A DNA stretch of 64,000 bases from Shinella sp. XGS7 (GTDB lineage: Bacteria; Pseudomonadota; Gammaproteobacteria; Burkholderiales; Burkholderiaceae_C): the NCBI RefSeq assembly GCF_020535565.1, contig NZ_CP084758.1, positions 3,671,001 through 3,735,000 on the forward strand, written 5' to 3'. Within the stretch, counting starts at the first letter, position 1. Each line of letters starts with the position of its first letter. A program made the position numbers and the translations under genes. A model generated the notes under the pieces. That model did not search any database, was not told where the DNA came from, and saw nothing but the letters and a program-made list of their open reading frames with translations. Of this stretch, positions 8,658 to 17,321 are shown piece after piece.

Positions 8658-8953
8658 GCGCCCTGCCCTCCGCCGCCGTGAAAACGCTGGATCAGCTTGG
8701 CCAGGCGGTTCGCGTCGAAGCTGATCTCGCCGCGGGCCAGGGCCTCGCGCAGCGCCTCCACCTTGGCCTGGTCGATCTCGGGCAGGGCCTGCAGGGCGGC
8801 CTTGGCCGGCTCCAGCACGCTGGAGGCCAGGGCCGCGGGCGCGCTCGTGCCCAGCACGGCGGGCGCCGCGGCCAGGGTCTTGGCGCTTTCGCCGACCTTG
8901 CTCTCGCCGGCCGGCTTCTCGATGGCCTGGCCTTGGGATCCCGTGATCTTCAT
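8654..8953 (-). CDS. flgM: FlgM, anti-sigma-28 factor
   Basis: A 99-residue protein starting MKITGS. Its C-terminal sigma-binding helices are visible as IDQAKVEALREALARGEIS followed by DANRLAKLIQRFHGG, the FlgM signature. It holds FliA (10947-11690) inactive until it is secreted on hook completion. A start nine codons upstream (8980) is possible but has poorer context. Confidence 0.92.
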   Translation of the reverse strand: MKITGSQGQAIEKPAGESKVGESAKTLAAAPAVLGTSAPAALASSVLEPAKAALQALPEIDQAKVEALREALARGEISFDANRLAKLIQRFHGGGGQGA

Positions 8954-8986
8954 ACGCTCACCTCTTGCTTTGGTACGCATGCCGCC

Positions 8987-10000
8987 TCACTCCTTGGGGG
9001 CGGTCTGCAGGACCCGGCGCGCATCGCGCGAGGCCTCGGGGGAATCGGCGCTCAGCGGGCCCAGGCCTTCGCCCAGGGCGGCCGGCTGGCGCGGCGCACC
9101 GAACATGCCGGCCAGCAGGGCGGCCTGGCGGCTGCTCAGCACCATCAGCTCGATGCGGCGGTTGGCGGCGGCCAGCGGATCGGCCGGCTCCAGCGGCGCG
9201 CTGTCGGCCATGCCGGAGACCTGCATCACGCTGCGCTCGGGCATGCCGCCCTCCATCAGGTGGTAGCGGGCCGCCATCGCGCGGTGGCTGGACAGGGCCC
9301 AGTTGGAGAAGGCCGCCGGCCCGCGGTCGCTGTACTGCGAGGCGTCGGTGTGGCCCACGATGATGAGCTGATTCTGCATCTGCGCAAACACCGGGCCCAG
9401 CTTGCGCAGCAGGCCGCGAAAGCGCGGCGAGGGCACGGCGCTGCCGCGCTCGAACATGCCGCTGGACTCGGTGTCGTGCAGCATCAGGCGCAGGCCCTGG
9501 GGCGTGACCGCGGTCTTGAGATTGCCGCCCAGTCCCTCCTCGGCGCTGACGCGCTCGATCACGCGGGCCAGCTGCTGCATCTCGGCCGGGGTCTCGTAGC
9601 GGGCCTTGGCCGGCGAGGCCGGGCCGCTCTGTGCCTCGGAGTTGCTGCTGTAACGCGACTCGCCCTCGGCGCGGGTCTCGCCGTAGGCGGGCACCGGATA
9701 GCGCTCGATCATGCTGCCGCGCGAGCCCGAGGCCAGGGAATTGGTCAGGCCGTTGCCGTCTTCCAGCAGATTGGCGCCAGCGCTCTTGAGCACCACCTGC
9801 ATGCGCTCGGAGTTACGAGAGGCCAGCAGCCACAGCACCAGGAAGAGGCACAGCAGGGCCAGGCAGAAGTCGGCAAACGCCACCTTCCAGGCGCCGCCAT
9901 GGGCCTCGTCATGGGCCTTGCGCGAGACGCGCTTGACCACCGTGGGGTGGTGCGCGTCGCTGCCGCGGGCCTTGCCCGCCTTGTTGCCATCAGGCAGCAC
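8987..10000 (-). CDS. motB: MotB-type flagellar stator protein (LafU-like)
   Basis: Start chosen at GTG 10000, which has a GGGGAG ribosome-binding site 6 bp before it and overlaps the motA stop; this gives 337 residues. A single N-terminal membrane helix begins at KVAFADFCLALLCLFLVLWL with the ion-binding Asp at about residue 44. The C-terminal OmpA/peptidoglycan-binding domain contains IIVGHTDASQYSD and NWALSSHRAMAARYHLM. It anchors the stator to the wall. It is encoded inside the flagellar cluster after fliA and motA, as lafU is in lateral systems. The very short N-terminal-frame extension upstream is a shadow of motA. Confidence 0.92.
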   Translation of the reverse strand: MLPDGNKAGKARGSDAHHPTVVKRVSRKAHDEAHGGAWKVAFADFCLALLCLFLVLWLLASRNSERMQVVLKSAGANLLEDGNGLTNSLASGSRGSMIERYPVPAYGETRAEGESRYSSNSEAQSGPASPAKARYETPAEMQQLARVIERVSAEEGLGGNLKTAVTPQGLRLMLHDTESSGMFERGSAVPSPRFRGLLRKLGPVFAQMQNQLIIVGHTDASQYSDRGPAAFSNWALSSHRAMAARYHLMEGGMPERSVMQVSGMADSAPLEPADPLAAANRRIELMVLSSRQAALLAGMFGAPRQPAALGEGLGPLSADSPEASRDARRVLQTAPKE

Positions 10001-10922
10001 GGCGCTCTCCCCCCGGCATGCGGTCGGTGGCGCGGCGGCGCGGCGTGGCTTCGGCGTCGCCCGGGTTCTGCATCTTGTCGATCCAGCTTTCCAGCAGGGC
10101 GAAGCTGGGCTTGATGTTGAGCTGCACCAGGCGGCGGCCGGCGTCGATGGCCAGCAGGGGCGGCTTGCCCGAGACATGGGTCACCAGCACCACCTTGACC
10201 GATTCCAGCGCGGCCATCTCCTCGTGCACGATCTGCTTCATCATGTTGGCGAGCGGATCGAAGAGCGCATAGCAGAAGAAGATGCCGATGAAGGTGCCCA
10301 CCATGGCGGCCGCCACCATCATCGCGATCTCGGCGGTGCCGGCACCATCGGCCACCGAGCTCATGGCCATCACGATGCCCAGCACCGCAGCCAGGATGCC
10401 GAAGCCGGGCATGGCCTCGGCGATCTTGCCCAGGGACTTGGCCGGCTGGGACAGCTCTTCGTAGATGGCCTCCAGCTCCTGTTCCAGCACGCCCTCCAGC
10501 TCGTGGGCATTGATCTTGCCCATGGCCATCAGGCGGAAGTTGTCCACGATGAAGTGCAGCAGCTTGGGCTCTTCCAGGATCAGCGGATAGCGCTTGAAGA
10601 GCACGCTCTCGTGCGGGGCCTCGACGTGGGCGTCCAGGGCCTTGAGGCCGCCGGCCGCGGTCTGCAGCAGCTCGTACATCAGCAGCAGCAGCTGGCGCTG
10701 GAACTCCTCGCCGGGCTTCTTGCGGCCCACCACCTTCTTGAGCTGCAGCACCATCTCGGACAGCACATGCTTGGGATTGCCCAGCACGATGGCGCCCAGG
10801 CCCGCACCCAGGATGATGAGCAGCTCCACCGGCTGCCAGATGACCTTGAAACTGCCCCCGTGCAGCATGAAGCCGCCGAAGACACAGCCCAACACGATGA
10901 GGATGCCGACAAAGGGTTGCAT
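9990..10922 (-). CDS. motA: MotA-type flagellar stator protein (LafT-like)
   Basis: A 310-residue, four-helix membrane protein. Helices are at about residues 3-20, 33-50, 170-190 and 200-225 (PGFGILAAVLGIVMAMSSVA and AAMVGTFIGIFFCYALFDPL). The cytoplasmic loop carries the RYPLILEEPKLLHFIVDNFR region. With MotB it forms the ion channel that drives rotation against FliG. The membrane-helix sequence is of the proton-type MotA class, but coupling ion is not decided by sequence alone. It lies 24 bp downstream of fliA. Confidence 0.94.
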   Translation of the reverse strand: MQPFVGILIVLGCVFGGFMLHGGSFKVIWQPVELLIILGAGLGAIVLGNPKHVLSEMVLQLKKVVGRKKPGEEFQRQLLLLMYELLQTAAGGLKALDAHVEAPHESVLFKRYPLILEEPKLLHFIVDNFRLMAMGKINAHELEGVLEQELEAIYEELSQPAKSLGKIAEAMPGFGILAAVLGIVMAMSSVADGAGTAEIAMMVAAAMVGTFIGIFFCYALFDPLANMMKQIVHEEMAALESVKVVLVTHVSGKPPLLAIDAGRRLVQLNIKPSFALLESWIDKMQNPGDAEATPRRRATDRMPGGERRAA

Positions 10923-10946
10923 GGCTTTACTTCTTTCCTAGTGGGC

Positions 10947-11690
10947 TCAGGCCTGCTGCAGGAAGCCGCGCATCTTGCGCAGGGCCGCCTTGTTGATCTG
11001 GGAGACGCGGGCCTCGGTGAGATCAAGCACGGCGGCGATCTCCTTGAGGCTGGCGTCGAATTCGTAGTAAAGCTGGATCACCTTCTGCTCACGCTCGTCC
11101 AGGCTTTGCAGGGCCTGGGCGATGGAGCGGGTGACCATCAGCTGCGCCTCGGGCGAGCGGGTCTCGCTGGGCAGCTCGCTGAGCTCGGCCACCATCTCGT
11201 CGAAGCTGGCCAGCTCCTCGGCCACCTCGGCCTGCTGGTAGGCCGACCATTCCTTGGGGCTGAGCTTGAGGTGATGCAGCACCTCGGCCTCGCTGGGCTC
11301 ATGACCCAGCTTGCGGGTCAGGGCACGCAGCGCATCGCGCACGCGGTGGCTGTCCTGGCGCACCGAGCGCGGGCGCCAGTCCTGGCGGCGCAGCTCGTCC
11401 AGGATGGCGCCGCGCACGCGCAGGGCGGCAAAGGCGCCGAAGGACTCGTCAGGCTGCCCGTAGCGGCGCAGCGCCTCCAACAGGCCCATCAGGCCGATCT
11501 GCTCCATGTCCTCGCGGTCCATCACCGCGCTGGCCTGGGCCGAGAGCTGGCGCACGATGCGCTTGACCAGGGGCGCGTACTGGCGCAGCTGGTCCTGCTC
11601 ATCGCTGGCACTCAGGCCGCCAGGGGCGGTCTGGGCGAACTCGGCGTAGGCAGAGGCGGCGGCAGGGGCGAACATGGGGCGTTCCGTCAC
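10947..11690 (-). CDS. fliA: FliA, flagellar sigma factor 28 (LafS-like)
   Basis: A 247-residue sigma factor. Region 2 is YAPLVKRIVRQLSAQASAVM, then EDMEQIGLMGLLEALRRY and the DNA-melting segment FAALRVRGAILDELRRQDW. The region 4 helix-turn-helix is LKEIAAVLDLTEARVSQINK. It should transcribe the flagellins and late genes from the TTAAGYNC-N12-GYCGCYYT sites found here. It is encoded between fliL and motA, the position of lafS in lateral systems, and is held in check by FlgM. Confidence 0.95.
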   Translation of the reverse strand: MTERPMFAPAAASAYAEFAQTAPGGLSASDEQDQLRQYAPLVKRIVRQLSAQASAVMDREDMEQIGLMGLLEALRRYGQPDESFGAFAALRVRGAILDELRRQDWRPRSVRQDSHRVRDALRALTRKLGHEPSEAEVLHHLKLSPKEWSAYQQAEVAEELASFDEMVAELSELPSETRSPEAQLMVTRSIAQALQSLDEREQKVIQLYYEFDASLKEIAAVLDLTEARVSQINKAALRKMRGFLQQA

Positions 11691-11712
11691 GGGCTGTGCT
11701 GGGGCGGGCGGC

Positions 11713-12195
11713 TTACTCGATGATCAGCTTGCCGATCAGGGCTTCTGCAAACGGCGGCTCGCGGTGCTCGGCCGCGTAGCTGGCCTTGTAGGCCTTGTTC
11801 AGCACCTCGGCGAACTCCACCACGGTCATGCCCTGGGCCGCTTCCACGGTGTAGGAAGACAGCGCCTTCACGGCCACGGTGCGCAGCAGGGGCAGATGCT
11901 CCTTGGTGCGCTTCTCCTGCTCGGGCAGGGCCTTGAAGACCACGTCCACGGCCATGTAGTGCGAGACCGAGTCGCCGCTGCGGCCACGCAGCATGACGAG
12001 CACCTTGTCCAGGGTCACGTACTTGTAGTCCGGGGCCGGCTTGGGCGGCGCCTTGCGCTCCTCGCCCTCACCCTCCCCCGCGCTGGCAGCGGCGGCCGCA
12101 CGGCTCATCTTCCACCAGACGGCGCCGCCGGCGCCCACGGCCAGCAGCAGGGCCGCAAGGCCGCCCACCAGCATCAGTTTGAGGTTCTTGCTCAT
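11713..12195 (-). CDS. fliL: FliL, basal-body-associated stator protein
   Basis: A 160-residue inner-membrane protein with one N-terminal helix (LKLMLVGGLAALLLAVGAGG) and a periplasmic FliL domain (KPAPDYKYVTLDKVLVML, then LRTVAVKALSSYTVEAAQG). The C-terminus FAEALIGKLIIE resembles family C-termini. FliL forms a ring around stator units and supports torque, especially in swarming. It lies 14 bp after fliK. Confidence 0.88.
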   Translation of the reverse strand: MSKNLKLMLVGGLAALLLAVGAGGAVWWKMSRAAAAASAGEGEGEERKAPPKPAPDYKYVTLDKVLVMLRGRSGDSVSHYMAVDVVFKALPEQEKRTKEHLPLLRTVAVKALSSYTVEAAQGMTVVEFAEVLNKAYKASYAAEHREPPFAEALIGKLIIE

Positions 12196-12209
12196 TGCGC
12201 GTTTCCGAT

Positions 12210-13343
12210 TCAGGTGTGAGCGGCCAGGGCCTGGGCCAGACCGTAGCCCTCGTCATGGGCTGGGTTCTCTTCGGCCAGACCGCGGCCGGGACGGCGCTGC
12301 TGCGCTTGCTGTTCTTGCTGGGCCTGCTGCTGGCCGCCGTCGCGGAAGGCCTGGCGGGCATCGCCCTCACGCAGGCCGCCCTGGCTGATCTGCACGCTGA
12401 CCTCGCCGCTGTGGCGCTGCACCAGGTCCTGGCGCAGCTGATCGCTGACCTGCTGGATCTGGCGCGCCACCTCGCCGTGGCTGGCGGCGATGCGCACCTG
12501 CAGATCACCGGCCTGGTGGCGGATGGCGATCTCGACGCGGCCCAGCAAGGGCGGATCCAGGCGGATCACGGCCTGCTCGCTGCGGGCCGAGATCTCCAGC
12601 TGCAGGCGGTCGCCCAGGGCCTGCATCAGGGGCTGCTGCCACTGGCGCGGTTCGCCCTTGAGGGCCAGGCGCGGCTCCAGAGCCGGGCCGCTGCCCTGCC
12701 CCACCGGGGCTGGCGCGCCCGACTCGGCGCGCAGCAGGCTGCCGAACTCGGGCAGAGGGGCCGCGGCGGATTCAGCGCCCGAGGGGCTGTCGATCTCGCG
12801 GCCCGGCTTGGGCGCGGCCTCGGCCAGCGTGACGTTCAGGGCCACGTCGCTCGCCGGCCGCGCCGCGGCAGCGGGCAGCGCGGCAGCGGCGACCTGAGCC
12901 TGCACCGGGGCCGCGGCCTGCGGGGCGGGCTGCAGCAGGCCCAGGGCCGCCAGGGCATAGGCGCTTTGCGGGTCCAGGGTCAGCTCGGCAGCGGGCTTGT
13001 CCTCGGCCGGCGCGCCCTCTCCGGCCGCGGGCTGGGCGGCCAGGGCCGCGGCCAGTTGCTGGGCCAGGGCCTGGGGATGCTCACCGCTGAGCAGGTCCAC
13101 AGCCGCGTTGGCGGGCTGGGTGCCTTCGGCCGCGGGTTCATCCGAGGCGGGCTGCAGCGTGCCGGGCAGGGGTGGCAGCGAGGGCTGCTGCTGCAGCATG
13201 GCCTGGGCGAAATCCGCTTGGGGTCCAGCGGGCTGGGCCGCAGGCGCGGCCACGGCCAGCAGGCCGCCCAGGGGGCTGGTGGTGTTGGCTGTGTTGGGGG
13301 TGCCGGTCGCGCCGGCGCAGGAATTCAAGGCCAGACCGCTCAT
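12210..13343 (-). CDS. fliK: FliK, hook-length control protein
   Basis: A 377-residue protein. The N-terminal about 250 residues are Ala/Gln/Pro-rich and of low complexity, as in FliK ruler domains. The C-terminal switch domain is recognisable (RLQLEISARSEQAVIRLDP, then GRVEIAIRHQAGDLQVRI, and QISQGGLREGDAR). It measures the hook and switches export specificity through FlhB. It overlaps the fliT-like gene by 4 bp. A second FliK-like protein is encoded at 29877-30902. Confidence 0.9.
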   Translation of the reverse strand: MSGLALNSCAGATGTPNTANTTSPLGGLLAVAAPAAQPAGPQADFAQAMLQQQPSLPPLPGTLQPASDEPAAEGTQPANAAVDLLSGEHPQALAQQLAAALAAQPAAGEGAPAEDKPAAELTLDPQSAYALAALGLLQPAPQAAAPVQAQVAAAALPAAAARPASDVALNVTLAEAAPKPGREIDSPSGAESAAAPLPEFGSLLRAESGAPAPVGQGSGPALEPRLALKGEPRQWQQPLMQALGDRLQLEISARSEQAVIRLDPPLLGRVEIAIRHQAGDLQVRIAASHGEVARQIQQVSDQLRQDLVQRHSGEVSVQISQGGLREGDARQAFRDGGQQQAQQEQQAQQRRPGRGLAEENPAHDEGYGLAQALAAHT

Positions 13344-13723
13344 GCCTGCTCTCCGCTCAGTTCTTCCTCACCGGCGGCGGCGGACCAGCTCGCGCTCTCC
13401 GAATAAGCCTGCCAGCGGTCACGGCCCTGGCGCATCAGGTCCAGGGTGTCGCCCAGATTGCGCAGTTCGGCCTCGCAGATGGCGCGGGCCTGGGCGTGGG
13501 CGAGCTTGAGCTGCTCCAGGGCCTGGCGCTCGGCCGGGGTCCAGACGCCGCCCCGGGCGGCCCAGTCGCGCAGGGCCTGGGCCAGTTCACCATCCAGGCG
13601 GCCCAGGGCCAGCCAGTCGCGGGCACGGCTGGCCTCGCGCAGGGCCTGACTCCAGAAGCGCAGGCGCGGCAGGCGCTCGCCCGTCAGGGCGGCAGCAGCG
13701 CCAGGGCTGGCCTGCTTATCCAC
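13340..13723 (-). CDS. fliT: FliT-like flagellar export chaperone
   Basis: A GTG start at 13723 with a strong GGAGG site 5 bp upstream gives 127 residues; it overlaps fliS by 8 bp and fliK by 4 bp. The protein is small, acidic and helical (LRFWSQALREASRARDWLAL, then RQALEQLKLAHAQARAICE). Similarity to FliT is weak, and the assignment rests mainly on position after fliS, equivalent to lafX in the laf cluster. The upstream part of the open frame (to 14008) is a shadow of fliS. Confidence 0.62.
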   Translation of the reverse strand: MDKQASPGAAAALTGERLPRLRFWSQALREASRARDWLALGRLDGELAQALRDWAARGGVWTPAERQALEQLKLAHAQARAICEAELRNLGDTLDLMRQGRDRWQAYSESASWSAAAGEEELSGEQA

Positions 13724-14114
13724 GCAGACCTCCCTCGCGGTCCTGCACGCCCTGCCAGCCGCCGCGGATCTGCTCCAGCAGCTGGCGCACCTCGTCGATG
13801 ATCTCGACCTTGAGCTCGATGCCGGCGCGGTAGAGGCGCTCGGCGCAGTAGTCGTAGAGCCGGGCGAGGTTCTGCACCACCTCGCCGCCGGCTTCCATGT
13901 CCAGGGCGCTGGACATGCCGTTGATGATGCTGACGCACTTCTCCAGGCTGGCCGCCTTGAGCTCGTAGCGGCGGGCCTCGATATGGCCGCGAGCGCGAGC
14001 GAGCTCATCGAGCAGACCGTCCATCAGCACCAGCACCAGCTGGAGCGGCGAGGCTTGGGCGGTCTGGGCCTTGAGATTGACGGCTTGGTAGCTTTGGTAG
14101 GCGTCGTAGGTCAT
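13716..14114 (-). CDS. fliS: FliS, flagellin export chaperone
   Basis: A 132-residue helical protein beginning MTYDAYQSYQAVNLKAQTAQ, with SPLQLVLVLMDGLLDELARA and YELKAASLEKCVSIINGMSS, the FliS signatures. It binds the flagellin C-terminus in the cytoplasm to block early polymerisation. It sits 11 bp after fliD in the fliD-S-T-K-L-A-motA-motB block. Confidence 0.94.
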   Translation of the reverse strand: MTYDAYQSYQAVNLKAQTAQASPLQLVLVLMDGLLDELARARGHIEARRYELKAASLEKCVSIINGMSSALDMEAGGEVVQNLARLYDYCAERLYRAGIELKVEIIDEVRQLLEQIRGGWQGVQDREGGLRG

Positions 14115-14125
14115 CGTGCGGGGGT

Positions 14126-15493
14126 CTAGGTGCCCATCGCATTGAAGAGGCTACTGGTCTCGCTCATGCGGGACTGCACCTGCTGCAATGCGGTGAACTG
14201 CTTGAGATAGCGCGCGTAGGCCTGGTCGTACTGCGCGTCGAGTCGGGTCTGGCGGGCGGTGAGCGCCTTCTGCGTGGCCTGCACCGAGGTCTGGCGCTGC
14301 TGGATCTGGCCCGTGGTGCTGTTGGTCCAGAGGTCCATCACGCCGGCCATGGCGCCCATCAGACCGCTGGCATTGGCCTTGAGGCTGCTGCCGAACACCG
14401 TGTCCAGGGCCGTGGGCTTCTTGGCCAGGGTGGCGTTGAGCTTCTTGCTGTCCAGGCTGAGCTGACCGCTGCGGTCGGCCGTGATGCCCAGCTCACGCAG
14501 GCTGGAGCCGCCGAACTCCTGACGCAGCACGCTGTTGAGGCGGTTGCGCAGGGAGCGCACGCCGGCGTCCGAGGCAAAGGCGGCCGAGGCCGCGCCATCC
14601 TTGCCGGGCGCGGTGAGATCGTCCAGGGTCTTCTTCAGCGCGTTGTAGGCGTCGATGAAGGTCTTGACGTTGGCACTGGTGGCGCTGTCGTCCTTGGACA
14701 CCGTCAGGTTCAGGGGGCTGTCGCCACTGGCCTGGGCCTTCTTGAGCGTGACGGTCACGCCGGGGATGGCGGTGAGCTGGTTGCTGCCCTGCTGGATGCG
14801 GGTGCCGGTGTTCTGGGCACCCAGCCAGACCACAGCGTCCTGGCCGGCGACCAGCTCCTTGGGCGTGCTGCCCAGGGCGGTGCGAAGATTGCCGGCGGGA
14901 ATGCCGCTCACGTCCAGGCTGATCTTGCCGCCGGCACCGCCGACGCCGGAGTTCAGCATCAGCTGCGACTGGCCCCCCACGGTCAGCACCTGGGCGCTGA
15001 CATTGCCGCCATTGCCCGAGGCCTGGTTGATGGCCCGAGCCAGCTCGACCTGGGACAGGATCTTGTCGCCGTCGCTGTCGGCATTGGCCAGATTGACCAC
15101 GAAATTCGTGCCGTTGGCCAGGTTGACCGTCATGTTCAGCGGACCGCTGGGCCAGGCCGAGATGTCCTGGGGTGGCAGATTCTCGAAGGCGACCTGGTGA
15201 TTGCTGGCCAGGCGCTCCACGAAGATGGGGTAGCTGCCCGGCACGGCGGTGCTGCGCGCCTCGGCGCTGCCATAGGCACTGTCGGCGAAGCTGGCGCCCA
15301 GGGCGGCCACACCCTTCTTGCCGGAGAGCGAGTCCAGGGCGCTGTCGAAGCTCTTGAGCGCGCTCTGCAGCTTGCTCAGGGCGCTGGAGGTGGCCTGGGC
15401 GGTCTTGGTCTGGGCCGCCAGCAGATTGCGGGTGGACTGGGTGTAGGCGGTGGCCAGATTGGTGGCCAGGGTGGTCGGGTCAATGCTAGCCAT
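14126..15493 (-). CDS. fliD: FliD, filament cap protein (HAP2)
   Basis: The start at 15493 (MASIDPTTLATNLATAYTQS) is preferred over a TTG five codons earlier because AGGAG lies 6 bp before it. The protein is 455 residues. The C-terminal FliD domain includes DDSATSANVKTFIDAYNALK and KKPTALDTVFGSSL, ending in a helical region (MSETSSLFNAMGT). It caps the filament and folds incoming flagellin. A FliA-type promoter (15535-15562) precedes it, so the fliD-motB block is probably transcribed late. Confidence 0.93.
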   Translation of the reverse strand: MASIDPTTLATNLATAYTQSTRNLLAAQTKTAQATSSALSKLQSALKSFDSALDSLSGKKGVAALGASFADSAYGSAEARSTAVPGSYPIFVERLASNHQVAFENLPPQDISAWPSGPLNMTVNLANGTNFVVNLANADSDGDKILSQVELARAINQASGNGGNVSAQVLTVGGQSQLMLNSGVGGAGGKISLDVSGIPAGNLRTALGSTPKELVAGQDAVVWLGAQNTGTRIQQGSNQLTAIPGVTVTLKKAQASGDSPLNLTVSKDDSATSANVKTFIDAYNALKKTLDDLTAPGKDGAASAAFASDAGVRSLRNRLNSVLRQEFGGSSLRELGITADRSGQLSLDSKKLNATLAKKPTALDTVFGSSLKANASGLMGAMAGVMDLWTNSTTGQIQQRQTSVQATQKALTARQTRLDAQYDQAYARYLKQFTALQQVQSRMSETSSLFNAMGT

Positions 15494-15534
15494 GGCGAGC
15501 TCCTGCAAGGTGGTCGATGAGACTTCCTTGCTTC

Positions 15535-15562
15535 AGGGCGACCAAAGCGGCGGCGGGCTTAA
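15535..15562 (-). promoter_or_regulatory. FliA (sigma-28) type promoter of fliD
   Basis: On the minus strand, TTAAGCCC (15555-15562), a 12-bp spacer and GTCGCCCT (15535-15542). It matches the form shared by the three flagellin promoters, and lies across the fliJ stop, 42 bp before the fliD start. Confidence 0.65.
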
Positions 15563-16014
15563 ACCAGCTCATCAAAGCCCCCGTTGCCGCTGCGATGCCA
15601 GACCTGGGCGGCCAGCTCGTCCTGCCCTTTTTGCTCGCGTTTTCCCTGGGCGGCCTGGGCGCGCGCCTGGGCGCGGCCCAGCAGCTGGCCATAGGCCTCC
15701 TGCTTGCGGGCCAGGGCCAGCATGGCCTGGCGCTGCACGGCCATATCGGCCTCGTGCAGGACCAGATCCTGGCGCTGCTGTTCGGCCCACTGCATCACGG
15801 CCTGCTTGTAGACCGCGCTATTGGCCGCCAGCGTGGGCACGGCCGCGCCGGTGGGGCCGATCTGGGCATTGAGCTGCTCCAGTTTGGCCAGGGTGGCGGC
15901 ATAGCGGGCGCGCGTCTGTTCCTTGGCGGCCAGCTGGGCCTGCTGGCGCTCCAGCTCCTGCTCGCGCAGCGCGATCAGGCGCTGCAGATTGTTTTGCAGT
16001 CCGGTCTGACTCAT
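15559..16014 (-). CDS. fliJ: FliJ, flagellar export chaperone/ATPase stalk
   Basis: A 151-residue coiled-coil protein, rich in Gln, Ala and Glu (LQRLIALREQELERQQAQLA, then YAATLAKLEQLNAQIG). Size, composition and location directly after fliI fit FliJ, the central stalk that links the ATPase to FlhA. Its ATG overlaps the fliI stop. It ends the fliEFGHIJ run; the next gene, fliD, has its own promoter overlapping the fliJ stop. Confidence 0.85.
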   Translation of the reverse strand: MSQTGLQNNLQRLIALREQELERQQAQLAAKEQTRARYAATLAKLEQLNAQIGPTGAAVPTLAANSAVYKQAVMQWAEQQRQDLVLHEADMAVQRQAMLALARKQEAYGQLLGRAQARAQAAQGKREQKGQDELAAQVWHRSGNGGFDELV

Positions 16015-17321
16015 GCCAGCAGCTCCTGCAGACGGGCCAGGGTCTCATCCAGGGGCGCGGCCTCGTTGACGCCCTGGTGCAGAAAGGCCTCGATGCGCGG
16101 CATCAGGGCCACGGCACGGTCGGTCAGCGGGTCGGCCCCGGGCACATAGGCGCCCAGGGGCATGAGCTCGCGCACCTGCTCGAAGCGGGCCGCCAGGGCC
16201 TTGAGCTCGCGCGCGGCCTGCTGCTGCGCCTTGCCGGCCACCAGGGCCATGCAGCGGCTGATGGACTGGGCCACATCGATGGCCGGGTAGTGACCGCGCT
16301 CGGCCAGGGCGCGGGACAGCACGATATGGCCGTCCAGGATGGCGCGGGCGGTGTCCACCACCGGGTCCTGCTGATCATCACCCTCGGCCAGCACGGTGTA
16401 GATGGCGCTCATGCTGCCGCGCGGATGCTCGCCATTGCCGGCACTCTCCACCAGCTCGGGCAGCACGGAAAACACGGACGGCGGATAGCCGCGCGTGGCC
16501 GGCGGCTCGCCCAGGGCCAGGGCCACCTCGCGCTTGGCCATGGCGTAGCGGGTCAGCGAGTCCACCAGCAGCAGCACATGCTGGCCCTGGTCGCGGTAAT
16601 GGGCGGCAATGGTGTGGCAGAGCTCGGTGGCGCGCATGCGCATCAGCGGCGACTCGTCGGCCGGCGCCACCACCACCACGGCGCGGGCCAGGCCGGCCTC
16701 GCCCAGGCTCAGGTCGATGAACTCGCGCACCTCGCGGCCGCGCTCGCCGATCAGGCCCACCACCACCACATCAGCCACGGTCTGGCGCGTGATCAGGCCC
16801 AGCAGCACGCTCTTGCCCACGCCGGAGCCGGCCATCAGGCCCACGCGCTGGCCGCGACCCAGGGTCAGCAGGCCATTGATGGCCCGCACGCCCACGTCCA
16901 GGGGCTCGTGCACCGGGGTCTTCTTCAGCGGATTGATCTTGGGCGGCTGGCTGGGCAGAGGGTGTTCGCCACTGAGGCGGCCCAGGCCGTCGATGGGCTC
17001 GCCCAGGCCGTTGACGATGCGGCCCAACCAGGCCGGGCCGATCATGGGCGCGCGGCCCTCGGGCGCCGGCAGCACGCGGGCGCCGGTACTCAGGCCCTCG
17101 GGCTTCTTGAAAGGCATCAGGTAGGAGACCTGCTCGCGGAAGCCCACCACCTGTGCAGAGATCCACTCGCCCGCCGCGCCTTCGATCATGCAGCGCTGGC
17201 CGGTGCGCAGGGGGCAGCCCACGCTTTCCAGCAGCAGGCCGGAGGCGCCGACCAGGCGCCCGGTGGGCGTGGCCACGGGCACCTCGCCCAGCTCGACCTT
17301 GCGCAGCGCCGCGGCAATCAT
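16011..17321 (-). CDS. fliI: FliI, flagellum-specific export ATPase
   Basis: A 436-residue ATPase of the F1-beta family. Walker A is GLMAGSGVGKSVLLG; downstream are LIGERGREVREFIDLSLGE and a Walker B region LLLVDSLTRYAMAKREVALA. DPVVDTARAILDGHIVLSR is the conserved type III ATPase segment. It energises unloading of export substrates at the cytoplasmic gate. Start at 17321 (MIAAALRKVEL) overlaps the fliH stop by 4 bp; the longer open frame upstream is a shadow of fliH. Confidence 0.97.
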   Translation of the reverse strand: MIAAALRKVELGEVPVATPTGRLVGASGLLLESVGCPLRTGQRCMIEGAAGEWISAQVVGFREQVSYLMPFKKPEGLSTGARVLPAPEGRAPMIGPAWLGRIVNGLGEPIDGLGRLSGEHPLPSQPPKINPLKKTPVHEPLDVGVRAINGLLTLGRGQRVGLMAGSGVGKSVLLGLITRQTVADVVVVGLIGERGREVREFIDLSLGEAGLARAVVVVAPADESPLMRMRATELCHTIAAHYRDQGQHVLLLVDSLTRYAMAKREVALALGEPPATRGYPPSVFSVLPELVESAGNGEHPRGSMSAIYTVLAEGDDQQDPVVDTARAILDGHIVLSRALAERGHYPAIDVAQSISRCMALVAGKAQQQAARELKALAARFEQVRELMPLGAYVPGADPLTDRAVALMPRIEAFLHQGVNEAAPLDETLARLQELLA